Origin: Theobroma cacao
Taxonomy: Eukaryota; Streptophyta; Magnoliopsida; Malvales; Malvaceae
NCBI RefSeq assembly: GCF_000208745.1
Contig: NC_030855.1
Location: 241,823-305,822, forward strand
Reading direction: 5' to 3'
Length of the DNA stretch: 64,000 bases
Under the pieces are notes generated by a model that saw nothing but the letters and a program-made list of their open reading frames with translations, was not told the origin of the DNA and searched no databases. Made by a program: the position numbers and the translations under genes. Within the stretch, counting starts at the first letter, position 1, and every line of letters starts with the position of its first letter. This document shows, in pieces, positions 50,001 through 62,244 of this stretch.

Positions 50001-50227
50001 ACAAGAGTGGGGGCAAGATGTATGTTCAGGATAAGATCGAGGAATACAGTGATGAAATTTTCAAGCTCTTGGATGATGGAGCCCATATATATTTCTGTGG
50101 GCTCAAGGGAATGATGCCCGGGATCCAAGAAACACTGAAAAGAGTTGCTGAGAAGAGAGGAGAGAATTGGGATGAGAAGCTTTCACAACTCAAGAAGAAG
50201 AAACAATGGCACGTAGAAGTATATTAG
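47060..50227 (+). CDS. RFNR: Ferredoxin-NADP+ reductase, root-type, plastid
   Basis: Five exons, 47060-47083, 47222-47278, 48331-48663, 48981-49200 and 49731-50227, encode 376 residues; Arabidopsis root FNRs are about 378-382. The first 60 or so residues are Ser-rich and basic, a chloroplast/plastid transit peptide. The FAD domain includes the RLYSIAST flavin-binding motif (152-159) and the GVCSNFLCN region. The NADP domain includes [13 protein letters not shown] (from 235), [15 protein letters not shown] and [10 protein letters not shown]. The C-terminal Tyr (HVEVY) that stacks on the flavin is present. Root FNR runs electrons from NADPH to ferredoxin in non-green plastids for nitrite and sulfite reduction. 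PNLF-like [20 protein letters not shown] separates it from leaf FNR. It lies next to NF-YA as in Arabidopsis. Confidence 0.96.
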
Positions 50228-51951
50228 TTTTGCAGGACTGTACTCAAGTTATGCCCTGTCTTTAAAGAGATGCGGCAGTGTAGCCATGGTAGACAATTTG
50301 GCATTTTTCATTTAATCGGACCTTGGATTTCGCTGTCAGCATACATTTGAATGATTAAATAATCGAGCCAGTTGCGTGATTAATACAAAATTAGAAAACC
50401 TCTCCATTGATGATTGTTGAGTTTCATTTCATCTTGGCTACTTGTGTTTGGGTTGTTTCTTCTTTTCATTCTTATTGTTGAATGCCATCCAAAAAGGGTC
50501 CGGTCAGAACTATCTCCTTTTGGACTTATGGAATACAACCAGGCCGTGCTTGGTGAATGTTATATATATTTACATATATATTGCTAGATTGGCTTAATAC
50601 ATTACTGGTTAAATTTAAGATATCAATGAGTATTTTGTAATGGAAAATGTTACATTAGTTGGATTAAGTATGATTAGAATATTATATAATCAGGTTCGGA
50701 TAAAATTAAGATAATCAAATTATTATACATCATGAGTCCGGATTATCGCTAGCTGTTAACATTAGAATCCAAGCTTTAATTAATGAGGCACCACACAAAA
50801 TAAAAAAAGAAAGTCAAAAGGTTATAAATAAATTTTAATTAAAAATATATTGGTGATCTTTTTTAAGCTTTATGCATTATGTTTTGGTCACAAGTCTTGA
50901 ATTTTTATTTAATAAATATTAGTAGAAAATTAAATTATTTTGGGCTAAAATGTTGATTTACTGTCTTCTTCCGATAATAGGCAGAAGACAGATTCCATAG
51001 ACTACGTGATTCATTCTCGTTGCTGACACCTTACACAGAAACTGTCTTTATTATATAAATTATTTAAAAATTAAAAAAAACGCATACAATAATTACAGAA
51101 TAAAAATAAAAATAAAAATTTAATAAAGCTTGCTTTCCATAGTTTTCATTACCTTTTCAAAAGTAGACCTTTTTATTCTCATTCTCTCTCTCTCTCTCAC
51201 CCACATCTGCCTCTGGGTAATCTTTGGATTTGCAATTTCAATTCAGTGGTGAACTTCTAAATACCTCTTTCAGATCTTTCATATCATTTTCATTGAATCT
51301 CTTAGCATTCTTTGACTTTTCTTTCTTTCTTTTTTTTTTGAATTTTCCGTAGTTGCTTTGGTTAATGGGTTTCTTCATATTATCCTCTCTTTTAATCAAC
51401 GGCAAACTCTTGACTTTTGATATTGTTGTACCTTGTAGCGGATTTCTGAGAATACCAACACTGGGCTTTCTCCGTTTCTGTTCTGTTTGTTGCTGAGAAA
51501 ATGTAGGAAATGAAATTAAATTACAATTTTCATTTGGGTTTCTTTTGGATTTTTTTTTTTTAAAAATCATTTGGGTTTTTGTATGGTTCCATTTTTCACT
51601 TACTGCAGTTTTGGGATATTGTCATATTTGATTTGAACTTTTACCTTAATTTCATTTGTCTATTTCTTCTTTTACCTTGGACCACCTTGTTTGACGATTA
51701 GTGATTCTTTTTGTTATTATCATTTTTCTGGCGTTTTGATTCTCTTTAGAATGCAGTATATGATTTGGAGCCCAGGAATGGAAAAAAAAAACGTAGAAGA
51801 TATTGAAAAGAAAAATGAACAGAGAAAAGTCCTAACAGAAATTACATGGCAAGTTTGTATCCATTTAGCTGATATGGATTGGTTCTTGTTTGGCTTTTTT
51901 ATCAGATTTTCAAGCTTTCTTGTTGGATGATCGTGGTTTGGTAGCAGAGCA
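50228..51951. other. Gap: FNR 3' flank and AGD12-like promoter/leader
   Basis: The FNR 3' UTR is on the left. AT-rich sequence follows, then a CT microsatellite at about 51184-51199 and what may be the leader of the ArfGAP gene. No coding gene is supported; the minus-strand ORF at 51238-51570 is low-complexity Lys/Asn-rich. Confidence 0.5.
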
Positions 51952-54900
51952 ATGAGTGGAACTACCACAGGTATGCTACTGTTACATCAATCAATGATGA
52001 ATGATTTGAAACTTTCCGGTCATAAATTATAGATGATAGTCATGTTCTCAATGTAATATTATAAGGCAGTACATAGCTCAGAATTTTTCTTAGTTAATTA
52101 TTATAATTTTTTGGTTAATCTTTCCTTCAATAATTTGCAAAATTAAGTTCGCAATCTACAATGGCCAAAAATAGACAAGCTTGCAATTGTTTTTCACATG
52201 TGAAATTTTAAGTAGTAGGTAGCTATCATGCATGGGACATTCCACACACGCTCAAACTTCTCTCAAAGTAATTGCATGATGTTTTACCACTATTTTGTGG
52301 TTGGCCTGTGCATCTCAATTTGAAGAAAACGAGGTGAACAAAGTGTAATGCTTCTTTTAAAAAGAGCTAATTTTCGGAATTTGGCTTTGTAGAATTCAGT
52401 TGTCAACTTGTTTTCTTCACTAGGAAGTGCATAAGTTGTATATATAAAGGCCTGAGAATTAGACTGGTGCTGGAGGATGAAGGGATAATTCATATCCTTT
52501 ATGCCACTCATTTCTTTTCTCTTCTCCTTATCCTCTCTACAAACACTTAATATCTGGTTTTGCACTGTGATCAAACACTAAATGCCTAACAGTTCTCTTT
52601 TTGGTTTACGTAAAATTGAGTATAAGAGGCTAGAGATTCTCCATGTTGGTGCATTGACCTTAATCGGCATAATTGCGTATCTTTTTTAGGATAATATATC
52701 TGTCCTATTCTTTTATATATGTTGATTTTTGTTTTTTATTTTTGATACATTAGTTTACTGATTTTTTTTTTTGGTAAATATGTATTTCCTCTGCAGCCAA
52801 AGCAAGATTGAAGAACTTATTGAGTCAGACTGATAATCGCCATTGTGCTGATTGTGCTGCTCCGGATCCAAAATGGGCGTAAGTTTAACCATTACGACTT
52901 GCTTAGGTTCTGCCTATTCATTTCTTTTACTATGATGATACGGTGATAATGAAGACAGTTTGATTAAATCAATCAACAACAATGTACAGAATATTTGTTT
53001 TTTCATTTTCAAGTCCAGTTTGAAGAGAAGATTTTACTTAAGCAATGAACATTGAGTAACTTGTTGACTTTCTTTTCAAGGACAGAGCTAGGGGAGTTCC
53101 AAGGGGACCATGACCCCCACTGGTTTTCCAAATTCTACTTTATCCCTTAGATTATCTTACTTAATCTTTTTAGTTTTCTTTACCTGGCCTCCGTCAACTT
53201 TTTCAAATTCTATGTAGTCCTATGAAAGTTCTTTTTGTTTTAGTTTTGTTAGTTATTTTTACTTGCCCCTTGATTTTCTCAAAGTCTTTATATAATCATT
53301 AACATTTTTAATCTATTTTACTCGATACTTGATTAATACTTATGAACTTTCTCTTTAATACTTATGTAATAAATCTTTTACTTTCACAAAATTCCTTTGT
53401 ACATTTACTATAGGATTATATGATGCATTTAACTCTCCCAAATACATGTGTACGACACAAACTTAATTTCTCGTATAGATACTAAATGGTGATAGTTAGC
53501 TTTTTTTAGAGTTATTTTCTTTTGTGATACTTTTTTATATTTTGTACATACAACTTCTACAATGATTTGCTTTTAGTCTATGCCATGCATAGGGAATACT
53601 AATTTACTATAATATTGCAAGATATTTAATAATGTACGATAGTGTATTATAAAAAAAAATCATTATACAATAACATCAACAAAATAAAAGATATTGTAAA
53701 TTTTTTTTTTAATAATTGGGGGAGGGGGGATTTGAACCTTGCTCTTTAAGTAGGGAGATAATGCACCAACCAATGAGCCAAATGCTCGGGTGCAAAAGAT
53801 AAAAAAAAAAAAAGGATATTGTAAAGATATTGTAAATTTAGTTATTAATTTTTTAATGATTAAATTTTTATGTATAACTTTGTTATAAAGAAATTGAAAA
53901 AATTTAAAAGCTTAAATACTAATCTTATGCAAAATATGATAGCATCCCATGCAAAGTGTCGGTATCTATCAGGGATATTTAGTCCTTGATGTTAGGAGAG
54001 TGTGTCGCCTGCTCTAGGCACTATGTGTCTCTCAAGTTGGTAAAAGGGCCTAATGGGCCCTTGTCTAATTGGGCTTGAAGCTCTTGGTATAACATTTGCC
54101 TCAGGTCATGGTGATCATAAATTTTTGTCTTGGATGTGGTCACTTGCATTGCTCACCATTTCTGTAAATTAACTTTTGGCGGTTATGTTTTGGGCTTGTT
54201 TATCTTTTGGGGGATGTTTGCCATAGTTGTTGGGGTAGTTTTTCGCACTTATTTGATTTTGGTGGAGGTTTGCATTGTGTTATAAATTTTCTAAAGAGTT
54301 GCACTTGTAAAATTTTTGGATTGAATTTTGAAAAGCCTTAATTTTTGCAGTTCATTGAATTAGAGACAAGTAGTCTCAGAACTAAAGTGACGTCTGGTTT
54401 TGACAATTGTTGTGACACACAAGTGTGTGATTTCTTTTTAATCGTTGACATCACGACATGCTAGGTTGTGTGACTGCATGCAATGCCATGTGACTACATG
54501 TATTTTGGTGATGTCAGTTCGTATGTTTGCATTTGCTCACTGGCAAATGTCACAAAGCACATGGATTGACATAGTTGGTGATAGTTCAAGTGACTCTTTG
54601 TCTGAGGTGTTTGTTGGTCACTATAAGTTGGGTACAGGGGTGAAAAAATTTCACTTCCGTTCTTTTTGCTTTTCTAGTGTTCTCGAGTTTTTGAGTGCTG
54701 GGTCTTCTTGCATTTCAAGTGCTTTTTGCCATCTCTACATCGTTTTTTGTTAATTGTCTTTCATTGTCTACCGTCAATATTCTAGTAAGAGTTTTTCACT
54801 TGTATTCTGTAAGACTGAAGCATATGATGGGAAGGCAAAGATTAAAGACGACTAGTCATGAGGGTGATCACCTTAGTTGCCCCTACGCCTATCAAGGGCT

Positions 54901-57900
54901 TCAAGACCAATTAGCCAAGGGCCCATTAGGCCCCTTCACCATATTGGGAGACATGTGGTGCTCAGAGCAGGTGTCACATGCTCTTGACATCAAGGAGTGA
55001 ATATTCTTGACAGTTTCCACCAACTGTTTACATTGTTCTAAGGTCAAGACGTACCATGTCACAAAAGGTATGGTCTTGCTCTCCCTCCTTCCTCGTGTCA
55101 TCCATTTGCAACTAAAGTTTCAAGGGATTAGTAGATTCTGAGTTGATTTTGATGGCTTTAGGTTTCTTTGTTTATGGTGCTAAGGTAAGTTGAGTCTTTC
55201 TTCTTGTTTGTCTACTTGGTTGGCGTTTGGTATTGGTTGGTTAAGGTTTGGGTTGGGTGGGTAGAATGTTTAGGGGAGAGTTGAAAGGGGGGTTGAGTGG
55301 GAATTGGACATGACTATTGTCATTCCCAGAGACAACACCAAAATATTGAGTTCAAATGGAGGAGAAGAGCTGAGTTAACCGGAAGACTTCTCTGAATGGT
55401 CTGGAAAGCCTTTTTGGTTGGATTGAGGACAAAACTTGCAAAAATTGGGTCATCAGAGGGTTTCTATGATTCCCTCTTTGATGCGTAAGTCAACAAGTGA
55501 GGAAGGAAAAAGGGAAGAAAAAGTGGAAAGAGAGTGAGGTTATACCTTTCAGTAGTTCTCCTCTCTTATACATGGGGAAGTACATCTTGACCTAATAGCA
55601 CACCATGCAAGGTGTTGGTGGCAGCTGCCAGGAATATTCAGTCCTTGATTCTATGATACATGCTTGTATACCTTAGGAGAGTAACAGGACCCTTTTGGTG
55701 GCTTAAATGCCTTTCACGATGAAGATTTATTTGGCCCATTCTTAATGAATGTTATGATTTTATTTGATAACTTGGTGAGATGCACTTACTATATTTTTGG
55801 CTGAAATTAGCTCTGTTGAATTAGCGTGAAATTAAATTTTTATATAGAAAGGGCATTTGATTTCAAGTTTGAGGATCAAAGAAGGATGATAGTGAGAAAT
55901 CAACAAATCTACATCTGTTTTTTCTGTTATTCCTTAATTTGCTCAACTGTTAACCAGAAAATTGGTGACATAAAGGAGAATTAATTTCTTTTAGTTGCAT
56001 CATCATGTGTATGGGCCTTTTTGTTCACTAATTTCTCCTTGAATTAATAAGAAATGTTAATTGAGGAATAAAGGAAATATTTAAATTAGAAATCTTGCAT
56101 TTTCTTGTGAAGTAGTGTAGATTTATGGTTCATAAAGAATTAAATATTTAAGAAGATATCTTTAATTCACGCTGGATTCATATTATTTTGTGCTAGTTTG
56201 TTATTTACATGAAATTGATTTTCAGCACTTGCATAATGTTATATTGAAGTGTCTTTCAGGAGGCCTTTTTAAGTTGACAATGTTGAAGATGAGTAGTGCA
56301 AAGCTATATAACCTAACCACATAAAGCACATAATCTCAAGCTTGTGTATGTATATTTGTTTGTGGCATGAGAAAGGATTCAGAGAATCACTTGACAATTG
56401 TATTTTCAGATCAGCAAATATTGGCGTCTTTATATGCCTGAAGTGTTGCAGTGTGCACAGAAGCCTTGGTACACACATCTCCAAGGTGACTACTATAGGC
56501 TGCATTTAGTTTAATATTTTTTTTCACTCATGGAATATTGACTCCTCAGTGGGGAAAGATATGAGATATTCTGTTGGCTGCTTATGGCAACATGGTTATA
56601 TAATTTATCATAGACAATTTGTTTATCTGATTTTAGCATGGAGATTTAATATAATTAAATGAATCAGTAAAATTAGAAGATCCAAGAATTGGGTAATAGG
56701 TGTGTACTTTAATAATAGAATGTCAGCAAAGCTGTGATTTTTGACAATTGATAAATAAAATGTTTGTTGGATGAACTCAAATTGTTGTGCGGAACTGATA
56801 CATGGCAGAAAAGTCGGCTGTAATGTAGTGGGTTGGTTGTTATGATCATAATACCAGTTGAATCTTTCATGGTTTAACTGAAGTCTTTCACTTGTTTATG
56901 TTATACTTATAGGTTTTTTAACTGTAGATTGTTGTGACTGATTTGCTCTTTTAAGGACTTAACTTCAGGCTATTATGTTTTTTTAACATAATTATGGCCA
57001 AATCGATGTCTATATTATGCTAACAATTCCTCCTACATAATCCTTTTCTAGTTGATGATACTTTGAAATTTTAGTGTGTTGTTATTCTTTCTTTTGTTCT
57101 TGTCCCTTTTTCTTCTGATGACAGCAACAATACTTTCTGATGATCCCAGGTTTTATCTGTGACATTGGATGAATGGTCTGATGATGAAATTGATGCCATG
57201 ATTGAAGTTGGAGGAAATTCCTCTGCTAATGCAATCTACGAGGCATATATACCTGAAAATTGTTCAAAGCCTGGCCCAGATGCTAGTCATGATGAGCGGA
57301 GGAGATTCATCAGGTTAGTTTGGTCAAATTTAGAATCTCACTAGTTGTGCATTTCCTTGTGACTTCTCTTGGATGCCTTTATGTGCTCTAAACCTTTTTT
57401 TTTTTCTGTTCAGACCATTCCTTTTGTTGTGACTGGATTTAGATAGAATGCCAGTGCTTAAACTGCTGTAACCTTATCACGACTTACCAACAGACCTATT
57501 TTATTCTTGTTCTTTCTGTGTATGTTCTGGAAGCATATAGCAGATTTGATGGATCAGCCATAGCTTAGATGTTATAGTAATTACTTATTTCAAATCTTCC
57601 TGTAGGTCCAAGTATGAGCTTCAAGAATTTGTGAAACCTAGCTTGCGGATCACATCAGGGAAGAGTTCTGCTTCTCTTCAATCAAGCTTTTCTAGAAAGA
57701 TTTTGGATAGTTTTCGAGTAAAGCCATCAGAAAATTCGGTAAAATCTTTTGCTCTTTGTTACTTCCATTCTGCACCTTTGTCTCAGGAACCATAATGAAG
57801 ATCATGCTGCTAATGATTGTAAGAGATGAACATGGTTACTTGCTGCACAGCCATGAGCACTGAACACATAGATGGGATGCTTCTGTTGCATTCTGTTGTA

Positions 57901-60600
57901 GGCTCATCTTGCATTCAATTTTTCTATGGCTAGATCCATAATTATTGGGGTTGTTATATTTTATGTGCTGCTTGTTTATATGGTTTTGAGTTGGTTCATG
58001 TTTATTATATTGGAAAGAAAGAACGTCTACACTAAAACCTGGCAAATTCCCATGTTAGGGGTTGCACAAGTTGTGACTGTATTCTTTCTGAGAAAAGTCA
58101 AGTTAGTATTAACATTAATAATTAAAATACCTTAAGATGGATTAACTGGTTATATTTGCTGTGGTTAATAACTTCAATCTGTTTGACGTGAAAGTGGTAA
58201 CAGGAAGGCATGGTAGAATTTATTGGGTTACTGAAGGTCAAAGTGGTAAAAGGCACAAATTTAGCCATTCGGGATATGATGACCAGTGATCCTTATGTTG
58301 TCCTGACTCTTGGGCAGCAGGTTGGTTGCTTCACATCTGTGGCCTTTATTCTCATAACTGAAGTTCAAAAGTTCTGTTGAGGTTATACATTCTGTGGTTG
58401 CTACCTATTGACATTTGCAAGGTGTAGACTGTTAGAAACTATGTTATTGCTTCTGTCTCTTTCTCTATGTGTGCATGTGCATGCATGGACTTGTGGGCAT
58501 TTATGCTTTAGATTACATCAGTATCAATTCTGCATGTGGATCAAGCTGTTGGTATCATTCACTCAGTTTTGATGGTGGTTCAGACCTCTATTAAAACTTT
58601 GGATAACTGTTATGTGTTTTCTTTTTTCCTATTTGTGAGTAATAGCTTACATTATTATCAAAACTGAGAAGGAGATTACTAGTTGCTTTAGATGGTGCTA
58701 GTTCATTTACAATTGATCACGATGGGTCTTTGATCTTATTAGACTGTTCAGACGACTATAATAAAGAGCAACTTGAATCCAGTTTGGAACGAGGAACTCA
58801 TGCTATCTGTTCCTCAGAACTTTGGGCCTGTGAAGTTGGTAAGTGTGTTTTTCTTCCCAATCGATGTTATTAAGAAACTTTGTTGTTGCAAAAAGTTGAC
58901 TATTTTTAGAGAACTATCACCCTCTGTATGTATCAAGTATGAGAATGGTGGTTCTACCTATTTATGAAGTTCTGTAAATGGCAATGAGTCTGATTGGGTT
59001 GGATTTGGGTCAAGTCATATAAACTTCATGTATTCGGCTCCAGTTTAAGGGCTGTTTAAGTTCCAGTTGTTTTGGTTTCATGTTGGCTGGGTTTGGGTCA
59101 TTTCAGGTTTTGAGATGTTCCAGTTCCTTTCGCATAGGTTCTGGTTATTGAAGTTTTAAATCAATTTGAGCTGCATGAGAACAGGTTTTCAGTGGGTTAG
59201 TTAAGGCCAAGGTTTGTTGCCTCTAGGTGTGTTAAAGCAGTAATCGGGTGGGACAGTGGTGTGGTCAGGTTATTTCAGTTTCACATAATTCGAGGTATTT
59301 GGCCATTCATTTGAGTCATTTTAGATTTGGGGTTGCTTTTCAAGTTACTAAATTTTTGAGTCGATTTGGGCTTTGAAGAAGTCAGATTAATTTGTGCAAA
59401 CTCTAGCAGTGAAAATGGAAAATATACTGTATTGCTTTAAATGCTAAATACTGTCTAACTTCCTGATGTTTTGCTGGTTATTTCACATCTGGAATGCTTT
59501 ATGGTTTTATTTGGGAACTTTGATGAATTGCACATTTACACGATTAGTACCCAGCAATTTTGAGCTCGAAAACTTAATGCATAGTCAATGTAAATTCCTT
59601 ATATTCTATCCACTCTTCCTGTTCGTTGGTTATCCTAATTGCCCGTAGCTGTGCTGGATGAACAATATGACCGGTTGTTTGTGGTTTTATTCTCAATAAT
59701 ATGGTTAGACAGATAAAAACAATGTCTAATGAACTGGAAATAAAGGGAATTATATGCTGGCATTGTGGAGCAGACTTACCCCCTGTGACTGTTATCTGTT
59801 GAAGAAGGATGGAATTAGAATTCTCAGATATAGTCACGATTGATTTATTAGAAGCTAGAAATTCATGGGAGGTGATGAGTCTTGAGCCTTGATTAAGGCA
59901 CCTGTTGCATTGATTATCTATTGAGATGAGTTTGGGTTAAATTTCAAAAATATTCAGATAAAAATGGCAGTTACAGGAGTGTTCAACAGCATGACAGACA
60001 GGGGCAATCATTTCATGTTTTCCTATGGTAGGAGAAAGGAAACTGAAGAAATTATTGGCTTTTCTCATTAGCTACATTTCTATATGCACATTCTCTAGTC
60101 AAATCCTCTCCATTAGCAATAGTTATCACCAGCTAATAAGAGTCACTACAATTTATCATACTTAACCAGGAGTTTCACATATACCTTTCTAGATTATGTG
60201 GTTGAACTGCTGATGCTTGCATTGCTATTCATCCATTCATATGAGATTTCATTCCATGTTAAGCATAGTGACGATTGGGTTCCTCTAATCTGTTGAATTT
60301 CCTCATTGCACGTTGTAGCAAGTGTTTGATCATGACACGTTCTCGGCTGATGACATAATGGGAGAAGCAGAGGTTGATATCCAGCCCTTGATAACATCTG
60401 CAATGGCATACGGGGACCCTGAAATGTTTGGAAATATGCAGATTGGCAAATGGCTCAAGTCCCACGATAACGCCCTCATAGAGGACAGCATCATCAACAT
60501 TGTGGATGGGAAGGTGAAACAAGATGTGTCACTCAAGCTCCAAAATGTTGAATCTGGAGAACTATATCTAGAGGTAGAGTGGCTGCCTCTTGATCAATAG
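51952..60600 (+). CDS. ArfGAP with C2 domain, AGD12/AGD13 (ZAC) type
   Basis: Eight exons (51952-51970, 52797-52878, 56410-56485, 57150-57313, 57606-57738, 58204-58320, 58743-58838, 60319-60600) encode 322 residues; AGD12 is about 337. The ArfGAP zinc finger is C23-x2-C26-x16-C43-x2-C46, followed by VHRSLG with the catalytic arginine at 51. SKYELQEFVKPSLR closes the GAP domain. After a Ser-rich linker, a C2 domain (about 170-290) starts GLLKVKVVKGTNLAIRDMM and has DPYVVLTLG, NPVWNEELMLSVP and VFDHDTFSADDIMGEAE, keeping the Asp residues expected for calcium binding. It ends LYLEVEWLPLDQ. The family stimulates GTP hydrolysis on Arf proteins at endomembranes, with C2-mediated lipid binding. Intron 2 (3.5 kb) is full of repeats. 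The short first exon makes the start dependent on one splice call. Confidence 0.95.
53083..53160. repeat. Dispersed-repeat fragment with inverted GGGGACCATGACCCCC
   Basis: GACAGAGCTAGGGGAGTTCC followed by a near-palindrome around AGGGGACCATGACCCCC resembles a common plant transposon terminus (as I remember such repeats). Only one end is evident. Confidence 0.35.
53686..53825 (-). mobile_element. Second SINE-like copy, minus orientation
   Basis: On the minus strand the insert reads TTTGGCTCATTGGTTGGTGC, then AAGGTTCAAATCC and CCCTCCCCCAATTATT with an A run, matching the copy at 29160-29248. Flanks AAAAGATATTGTAAA (53686-53700) and AAAAGGATATTGTAAA (about 53810-53825) are a probable target duplication with one difference. 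This copy has the fuller A box but a mutated B box (GGTTCAAAT). Confidence 0.82.
53944..55700. mobile_element. Cluster of three related repeat arms in AGD12-like intron 2
   Basis: Arm A (about 53944-54130, +) and arm B (about 54850-55045, -) are inverted copies sharing GGGCCTAATGGGCCCTTG, then CTAATTGG and CTTGAAGC, plus CCTTGATGT. Arm C (about 55600-55700, +) repeats the outer part of A (CATGCAA-GTGTTGG, CAGTCCTTGAT, AGGAGAGT). The sequences between have no recognised coding domain. It looks like a foldback element of about 1.1 kb with a further partial copy. Confidence 0.6.
58980..59360. repeat. GGTT/GGGTC-rich degenerate repeat in AGD12-like intron 7
   Basis: Many variants of GGGTTTGGGTCATTTCAGGT and TTCAGTTTGGGTT-like words, of a composition seen in dispersed plant repeats. 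No ends or ORFs are identifiable. Confidence 0.35.
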
Positions 60601-62240
60601 GTAGTACATTTTATCGTTCTTCCTTCCAACCAATAAAATCAGTCACTGTAATATTGATTCTTGTCCATATGGAGTGGAAAGTGGAAACATATGCTTGTCT
60701 TTATTGATTGTATGTATTGTATTTATTCATTTAACACTTACTCATTTCTCGCTCATCATTTTCTTGTAAAATTTTGCTGAAAGGCTTCTGTAGTAGAAGT
60801 GTTTAAGAGTCGAGCTACCTGTCCATTCGAGTCGAGCTTGAGTATGGATTTTTAAGTCCAAACTCAGGTTTGAACCGGTTAGATTACCATATCAAAAGGG
60901 TTTTTTTTGGGAGATTTATAAGTTTATTGTAGTTAAATTTATTTTTTCTTCATGATGATAATTGAGATGTTCCCGCACTCCTTAGTAATAATGTTCATGT
61001 TTCTTTTGTACAACGCTCCAAGGAATGCAAGTCTACTTTCATGTGCTCAAAACTTCAGTAGAAGCAGCCAGCTCTATCTATGATCAGTGAATCATATTTG
61101 ACTGAAATGAAATCTATAAACACATCAATAATCCTTGATGTGAGGATGCTTAAAACTTTTCCATGATTAATATCTTCACTTGTTAAATATTAAAATGAAA
61201 TAAAAATAATTTTATTAATTTTACAATGTTTCGGGTTCAGCAAGCGTGGGTTAAGTCCTGAAAATCTTGTCTAAAACTCCACTTGAAGACACAAATACGG
61301 CACAAATACTCCACTTGGGTTCAGTTAATTATGATGCTGTGTATTCATATAATTTGCTTCGCTTATTACTGTATATGAGTATGACACGCTTATAATTAGA
61401 TTAATATCGTATAAATATATATATATATATATATATATAAATATATAATTATGAGTAATGACGATGATGGTGGTGGTAGATTTTATATTTATATTTATGA
61501 TTAATGATAATAGCGAACTTTATTATACATCATGAATATTATTATTATTTTTAATTATTTTTATCATTATTAGTTTTTAATTTGACAAATGAAGTTATAT
61601 TTCATTTGTAACTTAATGGTATTAATCGTATTTCATGTTCGTCACATGTTATGTTAATCGTGTTAATATTTTGAATAAGATATAAATTGTGTCATATCAT
61701 ATAAAATTTAATTCTATCTGTTTAATATACATGTTAAACCAGTCATGTGATGTTACACATTTAATAAACATGTTTAGCATCTCAACATGTTTAACTAATT
61801 GTGTCGTGTTCGTATCGGATTACCATGTCAACTCTAAACCAGTTTAATATAAATAAAAATGTAAAAAACTATTTTAACCTTGTTAAAATAATTTGAAACA
61901 ATTAATTTTAGAAGTAATTTTTTTTTAATTTTACAAGGACAATAAGATAATTATAAAAAAAAACCCTAAATTTCTTCTTGCTTTCTTTTGATTTTCGAAA
62001 ATGACATCCAAAATCTCAAAACAAAAGAAAAAAAAAATCAAAGTTTCCGGTGAACGCTACAATAAGTTTAATTTTATTGTAAGGTCAATTAATAAAATTT
62101 TTAAAAAATAATAAAAACCTGTATAGCATATTAACAGATAAACAATATATATAATTTTTTAAATTTATCTATTTTAGGATAACAACGTAGATAATTTTTA
62201 AACTTACTTAGTTTATTTTAAAAGCTATTTAACTTTTAAT
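60601..62240. other. AGD12-like 3' flank and AT-rich intergenic DNA
   Basis: 3' UTR of the ArfGAP gene, then a fragment rich in GAGTCGAGCT words (60810-60900), an AT microsatellite (about 61412-61440), and a stretch at 61600-61850 with CATGTTATGTTAATCGTGTT-like words typical of dispersed repeats. No gene found. Confidence 0.5.
61412..61440. repeat. AT microsatellite
   Basis: Run of about 12 AT units. Confidence 0.9.
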
Positions 62241-62244
62241 TTTA

